From Straminergon stramineum (Eukaryota; Streptophyta; Bryopsida; Hypnales; Calliergonaceae): 64,000 nt of DNA. Positions within the stretch are counted from its first letter, which is position 1. The number at the start of each line of letters is the position of its first letter. This document shows positions 48,501 through 60,463 of this stretch, piece after piece. The notes beneath the pieces were generated by a model, which was given only the letters and a program-made list of their open reading frames with translations, ran no database searches and was not told the origin of the DNA. The stretch covers positions 27,471,001 through 27,535,000 of the forward strand of contig OY987265.1 of NCBI GenBank assembly GCA_963920665.1, given 5' to 3'. The position numbers and the translations under genes are program-made.

Positions 48501-49064
48501 TCCATGGCTGCATGAATAGACCAACACACCCTATCTCACTCAGATCATCCTCTAACTATGATCTCTCTCTCAACCTTTCCGGAATGGTTGGACAAACCAT
48601 TCGGCCCATGACCAAAGTCTTCCAGATATCTCCCTCCGCCATCTCAAACTGCTCTCAAATTTGAGCACACTCTAGCTTCTCACCCGATCACTAACTCACC
48701 ACTCTTTCACTCAACTATACACGCACAAAATAGTTGTGGAAAAAGAGGAAGAACAAATGAGAGTGGCAGGGTTAAGTACCCGTCAAAATATCGACCATTC
48801 GTTAAGCAGACCGTTTACCTGTAACGGGTCCCTATTTTCTAGACTGGAAGTCTAGTCTATAGGCTGTCACTATCCGGGTTTCCGAAATCCGGATCCGTCC
48901 TGGATCCCGTTACAAATGACCTGGAGTATCCTCTGAGTCTTACTAAGTTGTTTAGGCTAAGGGGGTTCTTATCCTCTTTGTCTATTAGAAATTTTGAAAA
49001 TTTTTATATAGTTATACACTCCTAAATACTAACATGGTGACTTCTACGATAACGGCTCATGATA
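45577..49064 (-). mobile_element. 3.49-kb TG...CA insertion, copy B
   Basis: It is the reverse-oriented relative of the insertion at 32554-36042 and matches it end to end. Its plus-strand left end is TGTCGTACGCATAGCG and the 5-bp duplication GGGAG flanks it (45572-45576 and 49065-49069). It carries more C-to-T/G-to-A changes than copy A, including the start TATCATGAGCC against TGTCGCGAGCC. It was inserted into the decayed repeat region around 42420-50640. Confidence 0.88.
46657..48642 (-). pseudogene. Internal ORF of insertion copy B, eight in-frame TAG
   Basis: From ATG 48642 the frame stays open for 661 codons except for TAG at 48558, 48477, 48450, 48414, 47871, 47565, 47475 and 47133 (first base on the minus strand). 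None coincide with the five TAGs of copy A. In copy A the matching codons are CAG, CAA, TGG, CGG or GAG. No frameshift has accumulated. The protein is the same as in copy A, an uncharacterised plant-transposon-type protein. Confidence 0.7.
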
Positions 49065-49069
49065 GGGAG

Positions 49070-50640
49070 TATAATGCATGAAAGAATATTATAGGGTGTC
49101 AAATGTTTTGTATACGCCCCATTGATTTATAGTTTAGAAAGTTTTACAAGGGAGAAGCTACATCCGCACCAAAGTCAATAGGTTTAACTATCCCTTGAAG
49201 CACCCAAGTGCACTACGTTTAGTAGATGCTGCGTGTGAATTCCACTAGTAACATCATCACCATCGACCATCCGAATCTGTTTTCATGATGTGCCATGGAT
49301 GAACTTGTAGACCCCATGAGCTTACGAAGAGCCTGCGCACAACACATGTCAAGATGATTGATCCATTCTCAAGTTCAACGTGAATCAGGGGCAAAAAAAG
49401 ATTTCAACAAAATACACTCACCGGAAGAAGAGTGATGGATCAAAATTGATTCTACATCAAACATCCTTGTCTTCATGGAGTGCAATTAAACATCATAATA
49501 CAGATGAAGAATGTAATGGCATTGTGTGGAATGGCAACCTGTAGATGAAGGCAACTACAACACCTAGGGCCCAGGTCCTCCGTTCGGTGGAGCAATTCAG
49601 ACCGGGCGGTATGAACTGGTGTTCCCTCCACCATCATCTAGTAGTTTAAGGTCATTTCAGACCAAGCATTATCTTATTCTCAAGGACTCGCACACATGAC
49701 GTCGAAGCTGGCATCATCTTGGACCACGCAACTGTTGGAGGAGCCCACTCCTTCGGGCATCTACATCTGCCTTTGTTTAGTGGACTTCCCCTCTAGTCAA
49801 TTGTTGTCGCCATTACAGCCACCCAACACACGAACAGCGCGTCGCCCCACCTACACATGCATCCATTTTGGATGGTATCATTGTCTTGCGGGATTAATCT
49901 TGTTTTTATGGTTGAAATGATCTGGATCCTCATCACTGTAACGTCCGACGAACTCCAGGTACTCTAGCACGAGAGACCTATCTTGGAAGTGCACATAGGT
50001 GCGCCCTTTCAGTCTGAACTTCGAATTCCTCATGGCCATCGTGAGGAGCACAAGAAATCAGGGGTTCTCCGACAAGTATTGTGAGACGCTGCGATCGAAC
50101 TCTAGCAAACCCAGAAGATACGGGACTACAGTATTCTGGAGAGTGTGGTTCACTCTGCCAATGTATGATAATAAAAATATGGCATTGTCCACAAGGTTCA
50201 GAATGTTGTTGTCCGGGCAACAGTTGATGAGTAGGTTATTGAACACATTGGCCCTAAAGTTGTCCTATATAAATTTCTTCTAACCCCACACGGTCTTGTG
50301 AAGGACCTTCATTCAAAGTTGCCTCTCCGGATGGTCCGCAAATTACACGAAGTATCCTCCTCAATGCTAGTGTTGTAGGAGCTGTCCACGGGGTGCGCCG
50401 GGCAGCCGCTCTCCGGAAACCTGGGTTGGGAAGGACACCTACAAAACCACCACGGTCGTCTCTCCATGATCAAGACGTAGTCCTCCATCGTCAACACGAG
50501 CATGTGTTGAAGCACGGTTGATGAAAGTGAGTGTCCCAGGCAAAATCGAGTCCAAAAATCAGACATCTGGACATATGGACTCCACGGACACCGTGTCTTC
50601 GGTGGGTATAAAACACCATCTGCAAATTTACCCTAGATAA
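49070..50640. other. Non-coding flank of copy B
   Basis: I see only short frames in all directions, with no domain. It is probably the other half of the decayed repeat that copy B interrupted. Confidence 0.4.
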
Positions 50641-51200
50641 ATGCGAACGAGCAGTCGCGTAGTTAGGCAGGCAAGAAGATGGGCGGGCGGGCAGACGGAC
50701 AGTCAAGCGGTCAGATGGTCGGGCAGACGGACAGGCGAGCAGTCAGGCAGTCAGGTGGACGGTAGTTAGGTAGTCAGACGGATGGGTGATCAACTAGGGG
50801 ACGCTCACTATGTAGTCACAGCAACTTTCACTTGCAATTTCCAAATTCATTTTTTAGAATTTTGGGGCATGTAATATATCGTTGGAAAGGTATTGAAAAT
50901 ACCTTTCGAATGATATATCACACGTCCCCAAAATAAAAAATCTCCAATCAGAAATGCCAAATTAAAGAAGTTTGTTGCTTCAAAAAGTGAGTGTCCGCCT
51001 TGGTGTTTGCTCATCCGCGTAGCCATCCACCCTCCCGTCTGCCTAGCCCTCCGCCCTCTTGTCCGAACTCCTATCTGCTTAGCCATCCGCCCTCTTGTCC
51101 GCCCTCCCGTCTACCCCCCCCCCCTCGTCCGCTTGGCGAACGGGCAAACGGGTGATGAGCTGGGCGGACACTCACTATGTGGTCGCCTTACTGTCCGCCC
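50640..51200. repeat. Foldback palindrome with GC-rich minisatellite arms
   Basis: At 50652-50790 degenerate units such as GGGCAGACGGACAGGC run on the plus strand; at 51005-51165 the complementary units (CCGCCCTCTTGTCC) follow. The centre, about 50862-50940, is an AT-rich palindrome (GGAAAGGTATT gaaa ATACCTTTCG, with TTTTGGGG...CCCCAAAA outside). The phrase CTCACTATGTAGTC / CTCACTATGTGGTC recurs near 50808 and 51171. The structure resembles foldback transposons. Confidence 0.7.
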
Positions 51201-51471
51201 TCTTGTCCGCCACGAGCCTTTTCTGTCCCCTTAATTTGTCTACCATTGCCGACCGCCCCGACCTTCCGAGCCAACGTAATGCCGTTCGCCTCCTTGTCTA
51301 ACCTACTTGACCTCTGTCCGTCGGTAGTTCTATTACATTTAATTCTGAAAAGTGCAAAATTGTAGCTTCATTTCAAAAAAAAAATCTTTAATGTGACAAG
51401 TATCCAATGCTATATTAATGTAAGAAAGGATAATTCCAAATTTTCCTTCCCCACATTTAAACATGTTTTCC

Positions 51472-51493
51472 AAACCCTAAACCCTAAACCCTA
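51472..51493. repeat. Interstitial telomere-type repeat
   Basis: Three tandem AAACCCT units. This is the plant telomere motif, but the run is far too short for a telomere. It is a telo-box-like or repair scar. Confidence 0.85.
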
Positions 51494-52944
51494 CAAAAAA
51501 AATCTAAATTGTAGAACCCTCAATTGTATATATTAACTTATAACATTGAATGAGTTTTCAAAAGTAGTGGTGCGGTGTGTGAAATATGTTTTATTTTTTA
51601 ATTCTTTGAAGTTTAGAATGCAATCATGACAATGTGATGCATATGTAGATCTTACTATCTTTGTCACTTAGGTTTCAATTGTTCTTAAGATTTACTTTAT
51701 TATGGGCTACTACACAAATGTGGATCATTGGATTATAAACTAGAGTATTTCTTCAATTTTTGTTGTAGAATGCATTGATAGTGCAAAACACCAACGTAAA
51801 TATCCTAAAAGAATTTATATTATCTCATTGTTCTATTACAACATTTATAGGATGATGCTCAAAATGATTTAAACACTTTAATGTAATTTTATGTGATATG
51901 ATGTGGACTACATTAAAGTAAGCATTTATACAATAAAATTGAAATGGAGGTTCTTATCATACATGCTTATACTTATGTATACATATGTGCACCCTAAATT
52001 GTAAACCATCAATAAATTTATTACAACCCTAAAATATTAGAGCTTAGGTAGTGTAAAATGTGATTGACCTTCAAATATGATGAGCTTTCAAATACAACAA
52101 TTGTGATAAGTAGGTCATACTCCAATGATTACAAGTCCGTTTCATCTGAAGACTTTTTCGCAAATGATTTTATGAGAAGGTTCATAATATCATATCTTGT
52201 AGATTATAAATTTATAATATTGATTGAATTGCTTATGTAGTTGTGTAGGCCTAGGATTTTTGAAAATCTTGAACCCCTAAAGTCCTAAGCCTTTTTTTTC
52301 TTGTCGAATATCATTCAAAATTGCCATTTCTATTGTGAAGAGCAAAAAACTTTATAAATTAACTTTATATCTAACCATAGGAATTTGTACTAGATTAGTA
52401 TAAAAATGTATGGGAGTAATGTTATCATCTTGATAACATTAACTGCATACATTGCATGATATTTGTATTTAAAGTAAGAAAAAAAATCTTTTCTTTTGTC
52501 TTGCTATACTTGATTCTTGGGCTTTTGATTTTCTTCACTTTAAATTTTGGCACTAACGATTTTAATTTTATAATATTTTCTGTTGAAGAATCTAGCTAAT
52601 AAGCGAAGAATCTTCAATAAAAATTCAAAAATAAATCATTTAATTAAGATCATATTTCACAAGAGTCCCCTATAAGAGTGTAGGGCCTTTAAGACTTTAG
52701 GAATTAATTACTTTCCTTCAAAGGCATAGAAATCAATTAGAAATTGAAACCAATTAAATTGTTACAATCTTGACTTTGAATATCTTTTGCTATTAGGCAA
52801 AAAGTATTGTTGATATGGCTAACTTGTTAAAAACCACCAACGTAAAACTAAATTCCTTTTAATTACATATCCATTTGAATTCTTTGTTTACAAATCAAAT
52901 GATTTTCCAAAGAAGAGGCTATTTGGTGACACTTTTCATAGTTG
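51494..52944. other. AT-rich non-coding flank of E3
   Basis: No gene or clear repeat. TTCATAGTTG at 52935-52944, next to the E3 end, is the expected target-site duplicate, but its partner is not in the window. Confidence 0.5.
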
Positions 52945-53159
52945 CAGGGTTGCTAGCATGCGAGCCTGAGAGCGTGAGCTTGTGAGCCTATGAGCCTATG
53001 AACGGGAAAAAATTTGAAGAAAAAAAGGGTGATCGACCTATGACCATGGGTGTACAAAATTTCAAATTTTGGGAAACATTAGTTAATTTTGTCCAAATTT
53101 TAAGTGACTTACATATTAAAAAAAATATATACCAACATTTGAAATTTTGTAGTCACAAT

Positions 53160-53800
53160 TTATATGTTTTATAGCCCCCCTCCACATGCCGCATATTTCA
53201 TGCCCTTTTATTTACAATAAGACACCCAATTTTTTTAGTTAAGGGTTTGGTGGGTGTGAATCAATTTCTCCTTTTTACACCCTATTTTTTGGGTAAGACA
53301 CTTTTGGTGGTGTGAATTTATTTTTTTGGTTCACACCCAATTTTTTTGAAGATTTAGATATTTTGGGTGGTGGGAATATACTATTTTTGACCCCCTATTG
53401 TTTTTATGAAGAAACTTTGGGTAGTGTGATTTGTTTTTTGTTTTTTACACCCTATTTTTTGTGTTAAGGCACTTTGGTGTGTTAATGTTTTTTGGTATGC
53501 AAGGATTCCAACACCTAAGCTTTTTACTTTGCATGAATTTCTTTTTCACACCCTATTTTTTTTGTTAAAACAATTTGATTAGTGTGGACCTTTCTTTTTA
53601 ACATCTTATAATATTTAAAAGACATTTCTATGGGTGTGAACTTATTTTTTATTTTCACACCCTATTTTTTTGGATAGACAGTTTGGGTGGTGTGAACATA
53701 CTATTTTCCACACCCTAATATTTCTATGAAGACACTTTGGTTGGGTTAGGGTTTAGGATTTAGGGTACACCCTATATTTTTTAAGTTGAGACACTTTGAT
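53160..53800. repeat. Degenerate tandem repeat of about 65-110 bp
   Basis: Units of the type TTCACACCCTATTTTTT followed by GACACTTTGGGTGGTGTGAA recur about eight times. They lie between the E3 end and the last exon of its gene. E1 and E2 lack them here, so they expanded in, or were inserted into, E3. Confidence 0.75.
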
Positions 53801-56380
53801 TTGCATACAATTAAAGGAATCTCAAGCAATAGAAGAATGGAAAGAGAAATAAATATCATCCATCCAACTATCCAAGATGTAGCCTTAAAACACACAAATC
53901 CAATTATAATGGAAATGAACACATAATAGTTTGACTCATGAGATATGTCAATCTCATAAGTTTAGGGCGCACTGGACTCTGTCGTAGAATCCTCATTGAT
54001 AGAGGAATTTGATGTCTCTCTACCCTCGGATGTCGATTCATCTATAAACTCTAAAACATTGAAAGCATATGTTTGTTTATGGGGTTTAGGTTTAGAGCAA
54101 CCGAACTCTGCAAATGCCGATGCCATTTGCTTGGCATACACCGAAAGGTCAAATGACTTCTCTGGACTCAAGAGAAGTCTTCGCTTCTTCATCACTACAT
54201 CTGTTGACATCAACCCCTTGGCACTGCAAACAAAAATGATTCATTGGTAGATTCATTAGAGATTAGAAATACCATACACACAAAGCTTTCACAAATCTTT
54301 AAACTTACTTACTAGGTCTATCCTTCCAAATAAACTTCCGAGGTACCACGTTCATGGCATCTGGATCTTGTGATTTCGTAATCGTAGTTGGTAGATCATT
54401 GACTTCAACTGCCACCACAGTAGGAGTTGGCTTTTGCATGGGCAAAAGAAGGGCTTCAAAAATTTCTTCATCCTCCTCTAAAGCCACGATGTGGCGCCCC
54501 GTCCCAACCGACATGCCGTAATAGAAGCACCTATGATGAATAACAAACAATTTATTACTTGAATGATTTTATAATACATATTTGAATTTAATCTTGCGAT
54601 TCTTGGATTCAAAACATACCTGTAGATGCTATACAATCTAGAACCAAATCCCCTTCTTCAATTGTCCCCTCAATGATGAATTGGTAAAATCTTGCATCTT
54701 TCTCTCAAGCCCCTCGCCACGGCAATGATGTTGCCTCATTCATCAACATAGTCTTCTCTGTGGTGTAGTTGATCAAAATGTCGTCTCATCTAATGTCCAC
54801 TTTTGCCTTTAGCATTGATGGCGAGTGCTTGAAAGTGAAATTTGATTTTCCTCTCTTGCCAAGGTCTTTCACCAAGAGGGTGATGCCAAACTTTAAAGTC
54901 TATAAGAATGGAAACAATATACACATTAGATATAAATGAACAAAAACAGACAATGTCAAATGCCCAATAAATTTTGAATAATTGCAAAAAATTTACCGTA
55001 GTGGTCTTGTCCAAAGCCGAGGTCAAGTGCACATGATTCATATCCATCCACTCCTTCTTCTTCACAAATGTGGGGTATGACTCACATAATCCAGCAATGA
55101 CGCCCTTCACATCGGTGCTCCATGAATGAAAAATAACTATGCAACCATGGTCTTGCAAATGCTTCTTTGCAAAAAAAAATGCCATTGCTATGGCCTCATA
55201 CTCTATGTCTGAGTTCCATGTAGACACGTGAGTCGCCGAAAAAGACCCCCCTAGTATGGGTAGATTTTCTTGATAGTCAAAGAGAATGAGGTCCACTGAT
55301 GGATGATGGGTGACTTTATTGTCATACACACGAGCCTTCCCAGTCGACATCTACAAAAACATTTTTTTTTCAAATAATAAATACTTGAGAAAGAAAATAT
55401 TCATATTATTTCATAGTATAATCAATTTGAGTATTATGAACAAAATTCTTTTACCTTCTTTAGGAAGTCCACAACCTTTGTATAATAATTTGGTCCGTCA
55501 ATTTTCTCATTGTCCATGATGTCCACAGTGGAGATGTTGAGGACCAACTCCTCCGAATTCACCTCCTCACTATCGTCAAGGACTATTATTTGGGTACCTT
55601 GAGTGACAATGTCTTCTGTGAACTCTACAAGAACTGCCTTCTTCTTTAATCCACTTTGAATTCCATCTTGCATTTGAGAACTTTGGTCCACTGTAAAAGA
55701 TGCTGGAACTTGGTCCATGGCTTCAACCTTCTTCTTGCCCTTCCCCTTGCCTTTCCCCTCCTTCTTCGCCTCCTTCTCCTTCTCTGCCGATTTTGCCAAG
55801 TGCTCTACTTCTTTCTTTTCCTTGTTCGCCCGAACTTCCTATTCCTTGCCCTCTTTCTTCTTGTCAGCAACAATCCTCCTCGCAATAGCCCTCTTCTTTT
55901 GAGTGTCTGTGAGGTCAGCAAACTCTAGTACATCTAAATCAATAACACCAAGACCATTAAAGGACTTTCTAAACTCTGCCTCTGAAGGATGGGTGAATGT
56001 CTTCGGACAATCCAAGTACCACCCTCCACCAGCCAAATGGATTGTGGTAAATGTTTGAAGTTAACTCGGAGTGTACATACACTCTGACGCACTTCGGTCC
56101 AACCAGGTGGACAAGAATGGAGGAAGATCCTCCCGAGCAATAGTGTTTTTTGCTAAAAGCTCATGCTTGAAGTAACTACCAATTACAAAAAGAAAAAAAA
56201 AAGTCTTAAATTACAAAGTACAATATAAATATATTTGCATTTCAAAATATATCAAATGAAGATGTAGTGCTACAAAAGTGAACATTCATAAAGGACCTAA
56301 CAATGAGAAGTGTCATTGTAGAATGACTCCAAAAAAAATCTTGAACACCACATATTAATCAATTTTGAAATAGATGGTAT

Positions 56381-56474
56381 AACCAATAGTTGGGGTAGTA
56401 AGAAGTACTTCCAAAAGAGCCATCGGATTTGACGATTCTTCCAGGAGTACCTTACATTACCCCAACTTTTGGTT
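56381..56474. repeat. Hairpin with ATCGGATTTGACGAT core in an E3 intron
   Basis: The arms AACCAATAGTTGGGGTA and AACCAAAAGTTGGGGTA (inverse of the right arm) pair, followed by an inner pair around GTACTTCC / GGAGTAC. The core is at 56422-56436. It lies in the intron between exons 5 and 6 of the E3 gene. Confidence 0.75.
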
Positions 56475-57366
56475 TAGGGTAGAAAATTACAAAAGTACTC
56501 TATGCTTTGATGAATTGTAAGAGTGATGATTTACAATTTTTTAGTGCTCATTTTACATACAAATCATCTCTAAAAATGAAGAAAATTAAAAGAAATCAAA
56601 CACTCACCGAAAAATAACCCTTTTCACTGCTAGGTCTGATCCTTCGTAGCTCATAAAAGAGTCTGATTTTTTGAAAGCATTGGCTCCTTTGAGAATAGGG
56701 CCAAAACCTTGCTCCCAAATCTTCCTCCTACACCCTTCAATGTATTCTAGTAGAGTCTCCAACTCAAGTGGGGCGGCCATGTTAATATTGATGTTGTCTT
56801 TTTTTGTCACATTGTCAAAGTATTCCACAACAGCTTCTTCAATCTGCACAAAGATCTCATTAGTTCACTTCTATAGTGTTAGAAAGCCAACAAATTTCAA
56901 AACCATATATTGTGGCAATTGAAAACTAGAAACACATATAATTTTTATAAGATTAATAAGTGTAAAAATTACTCACCTCTGTCCACCAAACGCACTTGTT
57001 AAGGAAGGGCAACAACTTTTCTTCAGAAACAAGCTTGGGTGGAAATTGCCTAGCATCTCGGGAAGGCATGGAGGAGTTCTATCACTTCAAAAACTTTGTC
57101 TTCTCCAAGGCTGACATATTGCATGTGGCAATGAGTTGTACTTTTTCAAGGGTCATCTCCGGCACCTCATTTTTAGTCTAATGCTTTTCAATCTGCATAA
57201 TGCAATTCAATGCTGTTTTTAGGTATTATAAAATGAAAAGGCCATTTGAAAAAAATACATATATAAATAAATAGAAAACGTAATGTACCTCTTGAAGAAA
57301 TGTTGGACCATGTGTTGGATTTGCCACTGCGAGCAACTTCCCCATTTTTGCAATCAACTTCGTGGC

Positions 57367-58628
57367 TGTCGCGCCCCTTAGTGACACTTACCACCTTAAG
57401 TTCACCTTCCAATGCTTTCCAAGCACTTAACACTTTAGTGGCACCAAGGGTCACGCTCTCCTAACATTGCACATGCCATGCACATTCAATGTTAGTCTCC
57501 CATTCCAACTCTTTGTGCTAAGTCCTAGTCACCGGGACTACTAGCACACACACATACACCCATCATGACACCAAGGCATGTTACTTGGTAACATGGGGTA
57601 GAACTTCCATCTTATTGTGTAAGGACCTATAGTGACACTACTCACCATGGTCCTAATCGCCCTTAGGTGTCATCCCAATTCCATACTAGGCTCCTTGTGT
57701 ATTTGCTACTCTCCACTTCGTCACTAATCGGGACTCACCATTCGGGAAACCTCAACATAGCCTAGCAAGGAGTGGGACTCCACCCAATTGGAGCCACGAG
57801 ACACCCATAAGTGTCCCATGGTGCCTTGGAGTAGTGGTGACCCCACACCACCAACCTTGAGTCACTGGGACTCACCAAGGCTCCAAGAAGGAGTGAGGAG
57901 GGAGACCAACCCCTCCTATAGTACTCTCTATGGGATTCAGCAGACCCCCCCCCTTGTATGTCAAAGGGGACTTCCAAACCACTTTGGTTTGGAAGACCAC
58001 CCCATTTCTCCCGATTCGCCCTAGTTTGGGACTCCCGAACTTCCACCCGGCATAACTTTGCGGTTCGGGATCCAAATCTCACATGCAAGACCATTTTCGA
58101 CATCTACTCGACGAGTAGATGCTGATGGACTATTCACTTGCCCCATTTGGACAAGTCCTAGCAAATTTATCGCCCTCCAAAGATTCGGGTCCACCGGAAG
58201 AGGCGTCACGCTTTCACCATGGCGCTTCTCTTGGCCATAACTTGAGGCTCCTACCTTAGAACCTCATAATGCTTGTAAATCTAGCATCCTTGTGTTCTTA
58301 GCTTTCTAAGGATATGCTACATGACATATTTCATGGAGGGATTCCTCATGAACCCCTCTCTCCTAGCCCTTAAGTGTCTTGGCGCCACCGAGACACCCCC
58401 ATCTTTGAACGCCCATAACTTTTGACTCACAAGTCCAAATCACGCGTTCTTTGGACGGCTAGAAGCGTCTCCTCGAGACCTTTCCAAGCATGTATCACAC
58501 GCCCTCAAATTCTCTCGGGACTCCTAGTCCCCCTCACCTCATCTCTTGCAAGGCTTGGGGAGTCACCCCCAATGTCCCCCTTGCTCACCAAGGTGACACG
58601 GGCACGCCTTGTGATGAGGATCGTGACA
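57367..58628 (-). mobile_element. 1.26-kb solo-LTR-like insertion in the E3 gene
   Basis: On the minus strand it starts TGTCACGATCC and ends GGGGCGCGACA, with the 5-bp duplication GCCAC (GTGGC at 57362-57366 and 58629-58633 on the plus strand). It is a diverged relative of 5540-6848. It sits in exon 3 of the E3 cargo gene; removing it and one duplicate restores 195 nt, the exact length of the E2 exon. Confidence 0.88.
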
Positions 58629-60029
58629 GTGGCCCTGTCTTTTGCTCCAACTCTCATAGCATTTGCAAGCCCTTGGTCGCTCTTTTCATCAAAAGGTGTC
58701 ACTTCAATGTAGACACGTACAGCAACATCAGCTACTTGTGCAATCTCTTTCTGTAAAAGTCCAACATCATTTAAATTACCTCAACAACCAAGAAAGAATG
58801 AAGTATACACCAAAATCACATGAGACAATAAAAAAATAAGGTTGTAAAACTGTAATTCTCACTTGAAAAACAAAAGCTGTGAACATCTCAATCGGCATTG
58901 AATACCAATGCTTTCTTCTTGATTGGACAATACAATATTTCCTCTCTGAGAGCCTCAACATGTCAATAAATCACTTCAGTGGAAGAAGCCCATACTTTTG
59001 CACGCGGTACAAAGTGTGCACCAAGTTGGTCTTTACATGAGAGTCCTCCGTAGATCTAAACTTTTGTAATGAAGGTTAGTAACACAGATCATGGATAAAA
59101 AATTAATCTCAAAACTTAACAAAGAAGGAAATCCAAAATGAAACACTAATCAAAGCCTTTAAAGTTACTCACTTGTTGATGTCATGCATCATTTGCATGA
59201 CCAACTCAATTTTCCCTTTTGTCTCCAAAACGATGCAATCAACCACTATGTGCCACTTTGGGTGTGACATGTATAGCCTTTCGATGTGATTCATCCATTC
59301 TTGAAGCCGGTGATTTCCATCACACACAAAAAACTTCAAGTTCTTCATGAACTTCAATTTGGGCACCAAATCAACATAGGCATTGAAATTGTCGTTTTTT
59401 TGCTTCCACAGTGGATCCCACGTGTTGATCTCCTCTTTGGTGAATGTAAAACTCTCACCAGATTCATTTGTTGTTGAAACATAGAAGACCGCTACTCCTT
59501 TACGATATCCGATAGCAAATTCCCTCTCCAATTTGTCAACGTCAAAAGAAAGAGTGGGTCTGACCATTGGCATTGCCACTAGCCTGCACAATGGAATATT
59601 CAATCGCGAATACTTTTCGGGCTTCATCCTTAAACTTGCGATGGTTGCCATAGAGTCCACCTTTTGTAAACGGCAAAGCTCATCTTCCAATAACTCTTTC
59701 TCCTCCTCGCCATCATCAATGTCCTCTATCTCAAAGTTTTCTTCTTCTTCCCCGCTAATCTCAAGTTGCATCATGTCGTCAATACCCGGTGTCTGTGAAG
59801 GCTCATTTTCTTGTGTACAAGCAACAGTACAGTCCTCCATCTTCAAACACAAGCACGAACTTCACATTTAGTGAAACTTAAAGGAAAAGAGTGAATAAAA
59901 TACTAGATGCATATTCTTGAGTTAGAAGCATTCATTTCACATTAATACCAAAAACACCCTAGTAAACAAGATGGCACAATCATTGATATGAGAGTTGAAA
60001 CTCTCCTAAAGTAGAGATTTAATTAAATT

Positions 60030-60140
60030 TCAATCAATATCAACACTTTCATTTGAGTCTGAACTCAAATGGATGAAAACCACCTCGTGCTTTTTCAATT
60101 GTGCACTACATGCACAATCACAATACTCCTCAACTTGAGG
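60030..60140 (-). CDS. Acidic tail of the E3 small protein
   Basis: The minus-strand frame ends EVVFIHLSSDSNESVDID and a TGA, matching the tail of the E2 acidic protein (GEVIILLSSDSKSDVEIIDD). The frame upstream is closed or beyond a splice site, so only this exon is supported. It lies just 5' of the E3 ParB-methyltransferase-like gene, as in E2. Confidence 0.5.
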   Translation of the reverse strand, partial: PQVEEYCDCACSAQLKKHEVVFIHLSSDSNESVDID

Positions 60141-60223
60141 CTAGAAACAAACACTGAAGAATGGCATTTAGAGCTATATTGTGTGCTAGATCTCTCTTGT
60201 GAAAATACATGTTTTTTTCTTTT

Positions 60224-60463
60224 CTATCGGCCACTATAGTGACTGAGGTATAGCTGCTCATAATTATCAGCAACACGGTCACAAGCGTCCATAATGTCAT
60301 TGAAGCTTACCAGCTCTTTCTCCTCTAAAAGAACCTCCATGGTCAATTTGTCATTTGTAGGCATGGGAGTCAATGGCACCGTTTCCTTTGGAACATGTTG
60401 AACCTCTGCCATCACACTTGGCACCTCTGATGATGAAGCTTGTCCAATGTGCTGATTGGTCAT
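60224..60463 (-). CDS. 79-codon ORF upstream of the acidic tail, E3
   Basis: A minus-strand frame of 79 residues (start MTNQHIGQASSSEVPSVMAE) is rich in Glu, Val and Pro. It lies where the first part of the E3 acidic protein is expected but has no clear similarity to that part in E2. It may be an exon or chance. Confidence 0.3.
   Translation of the reverse strand: MTNQHIGQASSSEVPSVMAEVQHVPKETVPLTPMPTNDKLTMEVLLEEKELVSFNDIMDACDRVADNYEQLYLSHYSGR

Larger units (their letters stand above)
53962..59852 (-). pseudogene. E3 copy: ParB-methyltransferase-like gene, most complete
   Basis: Exons on the minus strand: 59852-59173, 59055-58863, 58750-58629 continuing 57366-57289 after an insertion, 57192-56977, 56843-56608, 56175-55455, 55350-54997, 54899-54620, 54530-54309 and 54223-53962; about 1,120 codons with GT...AG introns. 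Exon 1 has an acidic N-terminus, then a ParB-like domain with CDGNHR at 177-182. Exons 2-5 are helical and unrecognised. Exon 6 is a Lys/Glu-rich coiled-coil-like linker. Exon 7 has LILFDYQENLP (motif-IV-like, DYQE in place of DPPY). Exons 8-9 hold GDLVLDCIASTGAS and GRHIVALEEDEEIF, matching motifs I-II of beta-class DNA amino-methyltransferases. Damage: nonsense codons in exons 2, 4, 6 and 8, and a 2-nt insertion in exon 9. The start is the first ATG of the exon-1 frame. An active enzyme is doubtful from these motifs. Confidence 0.75.

Noticed and set aside
50309..50706. Minus-strand frames of 71-85 codons near the foldback
   Set aside because: Low-complexity or repeat-derived composition with no domain.
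51472..51493. Possible telomere end
   Set aside because: Only three units, within ordinary interspersed sequence on both sides.
53160..53800. CRISPR-like array
   Set aside because: The units are degenerate, have no unique spacers of fixed length, and this is eukaryotic DNA.
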